The position numbers and the translations under genes were made by a program. A stretch of DNA of 64,000 bases from Heliocidaris erythrogramma (lineage: Eukaryota > Echinodermata > Echinoidea > Camarodonta > Echinometridae): positions 56,102,733 to 56,166,732 of the forward strand of contig CM046853.1 in assembly GCA_025617745.1 (NCBI GenBank). The letters run 5' to 3'. The notes under the pieces are model-generated. The model was not told the origin of the DNA. It was given only the letters and a program-made list of their open reading frames with translations, and searched no databases. Shown here piece by piece: positions 54,682-64,000 of this stretch (position 1 is its first letter; each line of letters begins with the position of its first letter).

Positions 54682-54721
54682 CCTACATAATCATTGGAAA
54701 GAGTCTAAGAAGTGATGTCAA

Positions 54722-54747
54722 AGAGAGAGAGGGAGAAAGAGAGAGAA

Positions 54748-54789
<42 letters not shown>
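54722..54789. repeat. (GA)n microsatellite at the LINE 5' junction
   Basis: GAGAGAGAAA repeats directly before the LINE begins. An equivalent run, followed by (TA)n, lies in copy 1 at 53515-53560. Confidence 0.85.
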
Positions 54790-54790
<1 letters not shown>

Positions 54791-57700
54791 TAAACATGAT
54801 AAACATGGTTTACTTTATTATGATGTTTCTGATCATTTACCAATATTTTCTATTTCTCAATCTCAGTTTATTCAAAATAAGAATAAAAATAGATATCAAA
54901 AGCACAGAAAAGAAACAAAACGAAATATAGAAATATTAAATGTTCATTTAGCACAAGAAAAATGGGATGATGTATTAAATGAATCCGACATTAATATAGC
55001 ATATGATAATTTTATGAAAACTTTGTTATTTTATTATAATAAAAATGTACCGTTAGTGAATTCAAAAAGGTCTCATAAGGTTAAGCAACCATGGATTACT
55101 AAGGGTATTAAACGGTCCATAGCCACTCGTAATAAATTATATAGGGAAGCCCTTAAAAGTCAGTGTATGGAAAAACATAATAAATATAAAACTTATAGAA
55201 ATATTCTTACATCTTCCATACGATTATCTAAAAAGTTATTCTAATAATATAAATACAAATAAAAGTAACACTAATTTATTATGGAAAACTGTAAAGGATC
55301 TTTTAGGACAGAAAACGAAACAAAATAATGATTGTTTTATAATTGATGAACAACAAATTACTGATCCAATCAGAATTTCAAATGCTTTTAATGAGTATTA
55401 CATAAATGTTGGTCCTAATTTAGCAGCAAATATAAATGCTGGTGAAGCAAATTACACGAAATTCTTACCACCCCCTTGTGATAATTCTTTATATTTTATT
55501 CCAACCAATGAAAATGAAATTATAAATATAGTTCGACAACTTAATTCTACAAATTCTAGTGGCCATCATGGTATAAGTGTTTGCTTATTAAAACAATTTA
55601 TTTTTTATATTGTAACCCCCTTAACGTATATCTTTAACCAGTCATTGTTAACGGGCAAATGCCCGAACTCCCTCAAAATCGCTAAAGTAGTTCCCATTTA
55701 TAAAAAAGATGACATTTCCTTAATTTCTAACTACAGGCCCATATCATTATTACCAAGTATTTCTAAAATTCTTGAAAAGATTATTTATAAACGACTTCAT
55801 ACATTTCTGCAAAAAAATGATTTATTAATTCCAAACCAATTTGGTTTTAGACATGGTCACTCTACTGATTATGCTATTTTACACATGTATGATAAAATAA
55901 TTGAAGCCTTTTCAAACAATGAACATGTTATAGGAGTATTTATGGACCTGTCAAAAGCCTTCGACACAATAGATCACAAGATATTAATTCACAAATTACA
56001 AAATTACGGAGTCAGGGGTCAAGTTCTTTCATGGTTTAATAATTATTTGGAAGACCGGCAACAATATGTATCTTTCGAAAGTCATGAATCAAACAAACTT
56101 TATTATATTTGCAGATGATACCAGGATTTGTTGCTCCCATAAGAACATTGGTACTCTGATAACGAAGTTAAACAGTGAACTATCTTTGTTACACAAAAAA
56201 TATACGTAGCTTTGATTTGATTAGGAGTTAGGACAACAGCACGTTTCATTTTTATCGTTTGTGTTGATTTTAGAATATTGTTTATAAATATTGAAGCGAG
56301 ACAATTCATACTAGGTGTATTGACATATCCCCTTCCCACGACATGTTTCCTTTTAATCATCTAAACGAGACAATCATGAAAAGAATCGGGTAATTCTGTT
56401 TTCCTTTCTCTTATTATTTCTTCTTCCAACTAAACTTGTATTGATGTGTCGCCCTCTCTGACAATGAATTGAATAGTGATTACATCATATTTGATGGTGC
56501 AATATTTCACTGTTGGTGGTAAATAGTGAAATTATCTGCAGTTCTGTCGGGGTGAGCAATATGTATCTTTCGAAAGTCATGAATCAAACAAACTAAATAT
56601 TAAATGTGGGATACCTCAAGGATCGATATTAGGTCCTTTATTATTTATTATTTATATAAATGACATTATTAGATCTTCTCCACTTTTAAACTTTATTATA
56701 TTTGCAGATGATACCAGCATTTGTTGCTCCCATAAGAACATTGATACTCTGATAACGAAGTTAAACAGTGAACTATCGAAGATTTCTCAGTGGTTTAAAT
56801 ACAATAAATTGTCATTAAATATAGAGAAAACAAACTTTATTTATTTTACAAATAGTAATGCGCATGGACATATAAATTGTAATGTTGAGATTGACGGTTT
56901 GCCGCTCATTGAGAAACAATCTACAAAATTTTTAGGGGTCACAATTGATTCTCATTTAACTTTTAATGATCATATACTTAATATACATATATCAATGTCT
57001 AGGAATATTGGAATTCTATATAAGTTAAAAGATTTTCTTACAGAGAGGTCCATGGTTATACTGTATAATTCGTTGGTTTTATCACATGTGTTATATTGTA
57101 ATATTGTATGGGGCAATTGTAGTAATATAAGAATTATATGTTTTTACTTCAGAAGAGAGCTATTCGCATTATTACAAACTCAAGTTATTTGGCACACACG
57201 GAACCTGTATTTCATCGTTTAAAAACTTTGAAAATACAAGATATTCATACTTTGCAGACAGGCATTTTTATGTATAAATATTCCTATAATCATCTTCCTT
57301 CTTTATTTCACAATATATTTCAGTTAAACTCTAACATTCATACAAATCCCACCCGTCGATCTATAGATTATCATTTAGAAAATCCCAAAATAATAAAAGC
57401 TCAAAAATCAATAAGACATCACGGACCAGACGTTTGGAATACCTTACCAAATCAAATAAGACAATGTGTGTCTCTCTTTTCTTTTAAGGCATCCCTAAAA
57501 AAAATGTTGTATTCAAAATATCAACAGACTTGATATTTCTCAACTCTTGGTCACTCTGTTAAGTTGTGTCAGAAAGACTATTTTGCATTGTATCTTGTCA
57601 TTCTTAATTCAATATTCCATAACATCAATAGATAATAGCTTATGTTCTCCCATAACACACCATTTTCATTACGCTAAATACAATATGCACACACACACAC

Positions 57701-58087
57701 ACACACACACTCAAACTCCTGCGCAGTAATTCGCATATTTATTTTCTCTTCTCTTGTTTTTTTTGTTTGTTTTTATAGTAAGATGCTACCTCCATGTTAT
57801 TTCTTTGAGGCTGTCATCCTCGTCAAGCTTTGCTTATGATGGCAGTCTCCTACATTTTTTCAACTTGCTGTATTGCATAATACTTACAAATTACTAGTAT
57901 ACATTACTTATATTTCTATTTTTATATAATACGTTAAACTCCATATGTATATTATGTAATTCATTTGCTTATATGTTTATATGTATGTATTATTTTGTAT
58001 TATGCAGTATCTGTTTATACGTTATCTCTTGCCTTTGTTATATACATGGAAAAATGTAGAAATAAAATCAAATCAAAATCAAATCAA
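54790..58087 (+). mobile_element. 5'-truncated non-LTR retrotransposon (CR1/L2/Jockey-like LINE)
   Basis: The copy starts in the last strand of the endonuclease (LLYYDVSDHLPIF). The linker reads QPWITKGIKRSIATRNKLYR. Reverse transcriptase motifs follow: VVPIYKKDD, NYRPISLLPSISKILEK, FGFRHGHSTDYAI, FMDLSKAFDTIDHKIL, GIPQGSILGPLLF, the catalytic FADDTS, and FLGVTIDSHLTFNDH. The C-terminal domain ends near 57533. A 3' UTR of about 550 bp ends in ATCAA-type repeats. There is one frameshift near 55235 and one near 57135, plus an internal rearrangement at 56063-56690. It is therefore inactive but not very old. It sits in the middle copy of the triplicated segment; at most a 3-4 bp target duplication (ATA) is visible. 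The clade is inferred from the motif style and the repeat tail. Confidence 0.9.
56183..56556. repeat. Fragment of the flanking segment lying inside the LINE
   Basis: About 373 bases are nearly identical to 58216-58588 (GTAGCTTTGATTTGATTAGG through CTGCAGTTCTGTCGGGGTGA). The LINE sequence on its left (CAATATGTATCTTTCGAAAG onward, 56064-56182, lacking about 107 internal bases) is repeated on its right from 56557. So the LINE reading frame resumes intact after the fragment. Confidence 0.8.
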
Positions 58088-58584
58088 ATCATAAAGAGAG
58101 AGGTTAGTGATAGATGGGACTGAGGCAAATAAATTGACACTATTAAAGGCTTAATAACAAACGGCTTTAAAGACTATAGCCCTTTCCCTTCCCCGTATAC
58201 TGGAGAGATATAGTTCTTTGTTATACAAAAAATATACGTAGCTTTGATTTGATTAGGAGTTAGGACAACAGCACCTTTCATTTTTATTGTTTGTGTTGAT
58301 TTTAGAATATTGTTTATAAATATTGAAGCGAGACAATTCATACTAGGTGTATTGACATATCCCCTTCCCACGACATGTTTCCTTTTAATCATCTAAACGA
58401 GACAATCATGAAAAGAATCGGGTAATTCTGTTTTCCTTTCTCTTATTATTTCTTCTTCCAACTAAACTTGTATTGATGTGTCGCCCTCTCTGACAATGAA
58501 TTGAATAGTGATTACATCATATTTGATGGTGCAATATTTCACTGTTGGTGATAAATAGTGAAATTATCTGCAGTTCTGTCGGGG

Positions 58585-58700
58585 TGAGCCGTGGTGTAGT
58601 GGATATCGTTTGAGCCTGAAGCAACCGGACTGAAACCCGATACCATGAATAATGGTGGGTCTTCTGCTACGCTGAATTCGACACTCATCCTTTTTGTTTT
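58585..58700 (+). repeat. Possible tRNA-like SINE head
   Basis: GAGCCGTGGTGTAGTGGATA resembles a tRNA 5' end with an A box, and GGACTGAAACCCGATACC resembles a weak B box. Diverged versions lie at 53130 and 54060 in the other segment copies. No functional tRNA is implied. Confidence 0.35.
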
Positions 58701-58920
58701 TTAGAATAAAACTGTCCATTACGAATGAGGATCCGATATGTACATGTACTTCAAAAATGAAAGTGAAACATATTTCTTCATAACATCTATCCGCATAAGT
58801 TTGTGATCGAGATAGTAAGAGAGGGACATAGGGACATGGGGACATGCATGGTCAATGGAAAAAGTCGATCATTTCAACATATTTTGAGGAAAAGATAGCT
58901 TTGAGACAGAAAGGGTTTTA

Positions 58921-59455
58921 AAGGGAAAAGTCCACCCTGATAATTATTATCAAATTGCTTTTAAAAGAATCAGAAATATAAAGGGAACAGATCAATGAAA
59001 GTTTGAGCAAATCCGATAAGAAATTGAAAAAATATGAATTTTTGAAGTTTTAATCAATCAAACACAAATTGGCATCTCCGTGGCGTATCTTGCGAGCTCC
59101 TCTCCCATTTGCTCCGTACACACTAATTAATAATCAAATTTTCATTTTCTTTGTTTTTGATGAGGGAATAGATTTGTTATCATACAAGTTTTGTTTAAAA
59201 GAAAAAGTTAAATGCTTATAATGTAGGGTACATGTATGATAAAATATTTTCTTTAGATAAAAAGGAAATTGATGATTTTTTTTCAGTTCAGGGCAAATGA
59301 GAGAGGAGCTCGCAAAATAGGTCACGAAGCTGCCAATTTGTGTTTGATTGATTTGAACCTCAAAAATTCATAACTTTCTTATTTCTGATCGGATTTTGCA
59401 TTAAGCCTGCATTGATCTATGTCTTTAATTTTTCTGCTTCGTGGTGGACATGAAA
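58921..59455. mobile_element. Foldback repeat, AAAGGGAAAGTCCACC family
   Basis: It starts AAAGGGAAAAGTCCACCCTG and ends near CTTCGTGGTGGACAT. It contains ATCAATGAAAGTTTGAGCAA, TCTTGCGAGCTCCTCTCCCA and the inverse GAGAGGAGCTCGCAAAATA. It is larger and more degraded than the copy at 50371-50722. Confidence 0.65.
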
Positions 59456-60317
59456 ATCATATACACAAATCATTAATGACTTTCAGTTTCTTGAACTTGA
59501 ATGTTTTTACTGTGACTGACCTGTGATAGCTAGCTAGCTTTCGTCAATGTTGTACGTTTCCCAAGACGTCGAGACTGTATATTGATTCTCAGTTAGTCTA
59601 TATCTTCCTTCGCCTTTAGATTTTTTCCCCCCTCAACACTTTGTCTTCTGTTTTCCACGACATGCATAATATTTTCTGTTTTGTTACAGCGCTATCCTCT
59701 ATACTACTAGTTACCATTAAAAATATATATATATATCGCTTTAAATTTGGCTATAAAATCAATATTGTCTACATAAACAAGACCACAAAACAGCGTAAGT
59801 GTAACTATAGGGTTTTCATTTATATATTCTTCTTCAAATATCTTTATTCTTGTAAACCCCCGGTACAATCAACGAGTTACGAGAGCCATCAGATTTTTAT
59901 GTAAATGTATAGCCTTGATGCAATCAATAAATCTTCTATCGATATTTTATTTTAGATACCCCCGCTATGTTTCTTTCCGATATACCCCGTAAAAGAGCAG
60001 GATTCATCAACTACTGACACTAGCTTTTTAGATCTAGTGACAATAATGAGTTGAATGAAACCTATTTTGGCTTAGTTGCTCAACGGCAAGAGGTTTAAGA
60101 CTGGAAAGTATACTACTATTCATTTCCTGTCGTTATGTCTCGTGGCTGGTACTCAATTGTACGGAAGTTAGAGCTTTGTCAATGTCATTTCCTTTCCAGG
60201 GTACTATATTGTATACCTTCATAATTTTCTGAAGTTTATGAAACTTCAGACTATTTCAGCGAATGGTACTGGCCTAGACTGAGTGGCAGCTCCGGAGATG
60301 GGGAATTAGGCTACGAT

Positions 60318-60500
60318 GGTGGTGGTGGTGGTGGTGGTGTAGGGGGGGGGGGGGTCCGGCAAAAGATATGCTTACCTGAAGTATATAGGCCTGTCGCCTA
60401 CGCTGCCTGCCATACCGTGCACAAAACTAAAAACAAAAATAAAAATAATAAATAAATAAATAAATAAATATAAAAAATAAATAAAATAAAAACAAAAAAT
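60318..60500. repeat. (GGT)n, poly(G) and (AAAT)n low-complexity tracts
   Basis: GGTGGTGGT at 60318-60340 runs into a G run at 60342-60354. An AAATA/AAAT tract follows at 60432-60500. Frames across it are artefacts. Confidence 0.8.
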
Positions 60501-60912
60501 AAGTAAATTTTGCTTGACTGTTTGTTTGCTTGAAAGTTTTGATGTGACAACCCGACAAAATAATATTTGCCCCTCTCCGCAAGAGAATTCTTGATCTGCC
60601 ATGGAAATAGGCCTACAAGAGACCTGTTTACAAAGTTATTCAAATTTATGGATGTTTCTTTCCTGGGGATCTAGTAACGAGGTATTCCATAAACCTGTTA
60701 TTAATAAATGAACTACAATAGGCCTACTTGGAATTCAGTTTGCATACATTACTTGTCGCTATGTCTGACAAGCCTCTGACAAACTTTCAGATTGTCAAGA
60801 ACAACCATTGTTTTAAAAGTACCGTATGCATAAAATGTGAATATATTACCTTTATAGGGATGGGGGGGGGGGGGGGGTGGGTTGGCAGGTATCCTGACCC
60901 TCTAGGCTCTAA

Positions 60913-61331
60913 AGCCCGGCGCACACTATACGATCCGACTGCGACCCGATTTTCGAACAAATTGCAGTTTGCATTAAATGTGAAAATTTAAAAAAGTGAA
61001 ATTATCTTATTTAAATAATGATACGAATACTAATATCGAAATTTTGGTTAACTGGCGTGCAATTCTTCTGGTTACAGTAAATAAAAGGCCAAATCGGCTT
61101 CAAATCTTAGTCGATCGCAAGATTGGTATGACGTCACTACGATTTGGAATTGAATTCGCTTTTATTCCTACACGGGGGCTTGCAGTAGTCTGGAATTTCG
61201 ATTTTAGTATTTATACTACTATTTGGAACTTTGATAACGAAGATTTTACATGTTTGAGGTTTATATTAAGTGTTATAACAACTTTTCCCAAAATCGCATC
61301 GTAGTCAGATCGTGCAGTGTGCGCCGGGCTA
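60913..61331. mobile_element. Foldback repeat related to 34433-34847
   Basis: The ends AGCCCGGCGCACACT and AGTGTGCGCCGGGCT are perfect inverses. Further in, CGATCCGACTGCGACCCGAT pairs imperfectly with ATCGCATCGTAGTCAGATCG. The middle has GACGTCACTACGATTTGGA, as in the element at 34433. No clear target duplication was found. Confidence 0.65.
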
Positions 61332-61640
61332 GTTAAGTCTTGAGTGGTATCCACAGAACTCCTAAAGACGGTATCTCATGTCCTCTCGACTCCTCGAGGA
61401 ATTATGCAGCTAGCTCCGCCCATATATCTCACCCCGCCTCCATATACCGGAAATCCCCTCATTAAACATTACATTGTATTATTTTTCCTACTACTATACT
61501 ATACTAGCTGCGAATTACTACTAGCTGGGTCGAGATCGAGGTGTGTGCTGTTCAATGTGCATGCTACCGTTTCCAGGCCAAATATGACTTTTCTTAATCT
61601 TAGTTTACACAGATTATAGCTTTCAGCATTAATTGCTACA

Positions 61641-63846
61641 ATGGATCGGAATGGAGCAATCAAATTATTTATTGATTATTTTATATTCATAGTACTATTC
61701 TTTCCCGTTATTCAGCAAGCTTCGTTTTCATCAGGAACCACACTTTCAGTGCGTCGTCAGCGGAAAGTCGAAACTAACCCCGCCGTACTCCAGCGCGACA
61801 CGCGTTCACCAACAAGTGGGTCAGTATCAACAGCGGCAAGTTTGAACGTCTGCTCATCAAAGCTCACGGACAGTGACAGTTCAGAATTCAACTCATTTAA
61901 TTCATCGTGCTTAATGTGTGCTGTAAGTAAAGATGTTAGGGGAAAAACATGTCCTCTTCATAGTCGACCAGTCGGTGATGCAGTTCGAGGATGTATCTTT
62001 GAAAGTGCTGTGTTTACTTTTGAGGGATGCTACTTTGAGTGTGTCAAGACAGAAAGGACTTTGAGAGAATGCTGCCCGGGTTATTGGGGACCTCTCTGCT
62101 CAGGTACTCTAAATATCTTTATTCACTATTGATTTGTGCACTTTGAATTATTATGTAAGTGATGATAATTGTTTCATACTATAGATTTCCAAAATGATTA
62201 CAAATACAATCATTTATTTTAACTTGTATTGTAATCGATCTATAAAAATACATCTAGGTCTAGTTGATAGTTATTTTCTGGCTCATTTTATTTTTTGTCC
62301 ATATACTGGTATGGATGTTTATGTACTGTGATCATTGTGAGTGAAATAAATGAATCTTGTAATCATAATCAATGTGAATCTCATGGACAAAAATTAGAAC
62401 AGGTATTGAGTACCATAACAGATGTTTTTTAAAAGTTGTTTTCCTTTTTAGTACATATTGCTTTGATCTTAAATAACACATTAACAATTCCTAGTTTGTT
62501 CTCTCCTGGCAAATAATAATAAAGGGAAATCCAACCTTTGTAATTATTTGATTTGTGTGAAAGCAGAAAACTCAGAGAAGCAGAAAGATTGGTGAAAGTT
62601 TGAATGAAATTGGACAAGCAATGAGATAGTTATGACTTTTAAAAAGTTTTAATCACTATACATAAGGGAATTTCAAATTGGCCGAATGGGTGCGATCACT
62701 GTGATGTAGTGGCGTTCATCTTTCCCATTTGCTGCAACACACAGAATGACTACAATGTCATTTTTTCCAAATGTATAACTCTGTAGGATTTTTTTCTTTT
62801 TGGAGGACCTATTATATCCTATAACAAAATGCTACATTACAACATACTTTGAGTACTTCCCGGAGGAAAAAGGCGCTCAGGAGAAAACCGGAACTTAATG
62901 ATATTTTGGTATACGACAAATTGGAGAGTTGACCATGGATACGTCAAAAATCGATTCACTTAATTGCCAATTTGAGTTTTGCATATTGTGATCTCATTTT
63001 TTAAACATTCATTACTTTCTTATTATTTGTCTGATTTCTTTCAAACTTTCACCATCCTCTTTCTCTAATTTTTCTTCTTTCACACAAATCAGCTTTTGAC
63101 AAAGGTTTGATTGCCCAATAATAATACATCATGTAATAATACATCATTAAAAAAAACACCAAATGTTAATTACGAGGATACCATGTACTTTGTGTATTTG
63201 TATTTATGTATGTTCTTTTTTATTTTTTATTTATTTTCATGATTTTGTGGGCTATTATTGTTAATTACTATTGCTATCAGGTCCCCATGGAAGACCGCCA
63301 ATATTGGTGATAATGAGTCACCCTGTCTGAATATTAGAAATAAATATATACAGGTAAATAAATAAATAAATGTTTTAGCATGTTGGAGTTGGACATCCCA
63401 TTTCAAGCAATGGTCCTAAGACTTGAGAATGATTTATGCATAAAGAGATGATCATGACATTTCCCAAATTAATCTCATCATTACATGATGAGGCCGACAT
63501 ATGTGAACTGTGACATTTTGGCAAGTTTGTGTATGCAAAATCTATGGAGTTGAAAAGAAGTCGCCAAACGATTGTGCTCACAACGATTGTGTGGTTGACT
63601 ATTTTCATATCATGAATGCCAAAACTTGCTATCCAAACAAAATAATAGGTTTATTTTCGTGATTTTAGAAAAAAATTGAATTTTTTATGTGAATGATTGT
63701 ATTCATAGAATGTCCTGGTGGTTCAGCAAACCCTTGCTCATCCCAAGGACGCTGTGATGATGGAAGGAACGGAACAGGAAGCTGCTCCTGCCTTGATGGG
63801 TATACTGGCACAGCTTGCAAAATCTGTAGTGGTGACTCTTGTCCAG
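61641..63846 (+). CDS. STAB: Stabilin-like scavenger receptor, first two coding exons (gene continues past the window)
   Basis: Exon 1 is 61641-62103 (154 codons plus one base) and exon 2 is 63709-63846. Both are phase 1 at their joints, and exon 2 ends at a good donor (CCAG then GTGGGT). Residues 8-30 are a hydrophobic signal peptide (FIDYFIFIVLFFPVIQQ). A Ser/Thr-rich stretch follows, then a Cys-rich segment ending RECCPGYWGPLCSG. Exon 2 gives ECPGGSANPCSSQGRCDDGR, then SCSCLDGYTGTAC, an EGF/laminin-type repeat. Vertebrate stabilin-1 and -2 share the block 'CCPGYWG.LC.ECPGG...PC..HG.C.DG' near the N-terminus, before the first EGF and fasciclin domains. Stabilins are large endocytic receptors for hyaluronan and modified proteins on scavenging cells. 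FAS1, Link and membrane regions would lie beyond 64000. Another multi-EGF/FAS1 protein is possible. Confidence 0.82.
62518..63105. mobile_element. Foldback repeat in stabilin intron 1
   Basis: The left AAAGGGAAATCCAACCTTTG and GGTGAAAGTTTGAATGAAAT pair with the right ATTTCTTTCAAACTTTCACC and CTTTTGACAAAGGTTTGATT. It is a diverged relative of the AAAGGGAAAGTCCACC family. About 200 bp at 62760-62950 in the middle looks unrelated. Confidence 0.6.
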
Positions 63847-63854
63847 GTGGGTTT

Positions 63855-63990
63855 TATGATAATGATGATAATGATGATGATGATAATAATGATAGAAATA
63901 TAATACTACTAATAATAACAATGATGATAATCATAATATTGATATTGATATCAATATTGATAATAATAATGGTATTATAATGATGATAAT
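63855..63990. repeat. (GAT)n/(AAT)n microsatellite after stabilin exon 2
   Basis: It starts about 8 bases after the splice donor. Asp- and Ile-rich frames running from exon 2 into it are intronic read-through. Confidence 0.85.
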
Positions 63991-64000
63991 AATGTTGATA

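Larger units (their letters stand above)
53010..58700. repeat. Segment present in three tandem copies, the middle one split by a LINE
   Basis: Copies begin near 53010, 53952 and 58475 at GTG(A/T)CGCCCTCT, followed by GACAATGAATAGTGA-like sequence, TTTGATGGTGCAATATTTCA and GTTCTGTCGGGGTGAGCC. Copy 1 (about 940 bp) ends with TAAAGAGAGAGGTTAGTGAT to ACTAAACTTGTATTGATGTG. The same stretch resumes at 58088 after the LINE. Copy 3 is incomplete. Each complete copy contains a GGCGGATC-type MITE (53310-53452, 54386-54681), and copy 2 also holds a SINE tail near 54120-54210. Confidence 0.75.
49956..61640. other. Intergenic region, LAMTOR5 to stabilin
   Basis: It is dominated by repeats: foldback elements (50371-50722, 58921-59455, 60913-61331), the GGCGGATC-type MITEs, a triplicated segment with a LINE (53010-58700), purine and TA microsatellites, and poly(G) and poly(C) runs near 52265, 52713, 60342 and 60865. 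One short exon-like frame lies at 51317-51401. Nothing was recognised in 51402-52155 or 59456-60300. Confidence 0.5.

Overview
The window looks like genomic DNA from an echinoderm, most likely a sea urchin. The H2A and H2B proteins are of the echinoid type, both histone genes carry the metazoan 3' stem-loop plus a purine-rich downstream element, the genes are intron-rich with long AT-rich introns, and the non-coding DNA is crowded with small foldback and MITE-like repeats, a tRNA-type SINE, and foldback elements whose arms are short tandem repeats. The species assignment is inference.

Layout. (1) 400-4203, minus: a small six-exon gene for a cupredoxin-like protein. (2) 4204-10871: intergenic, with several palindromic elements, one a Mutator-like foldback with 9-bp target duplications. 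(3) 10872-29987, minus: an eight-exon gene for a secreted Wnt inhibitory factor 1 (WIF1) with a signal peptide, WIF domain, three EGF repeats and a basic tail. Its third intron contains a divergent pair of replication-type histone genes, H2A (15126-15488, minus) and H2B (17508-17879, plus), separated by a hAT-like MITE. Its first intron holds a Tc1/mariner-like foldback element with arms of about 650 bp.

(4) 32544-45070, plus: a twelve-exon gene for a 529-residue amidase-signature hydrolase that resembles bacterial enantioselective amidases. One exon has a degenerate tandem duplicate, and its introns carry a 3-kb TU/FB-like foldback element (37672-40683) and a smaller relative (43741-44130). 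(5) 47507-49955, plus: LAMTOR5, a Ragulator subunit, four exons and 92 residues. (6) 49956-61640: intergenic, with a triplicated segment interrupted by a 5'-truncated LINE. (7) 61641 to the window end, plus: the first two coding exons of a stabilin-like scavenger receptor.

The genes do not form an operon or an obvious pathway. WIF1 is an extracellular Wnt antagonist, the histones are chromatin components, the amidase is probably a cytosolic hydrolase, LAMTOR5 acts at the lysosome in mTORC1 signalling, and stabilins are endocytic receptors. Exon boundaries were derived by hand from GT/AG sites, reading-frame phase and family resemblance. No transcript data or database search was available.
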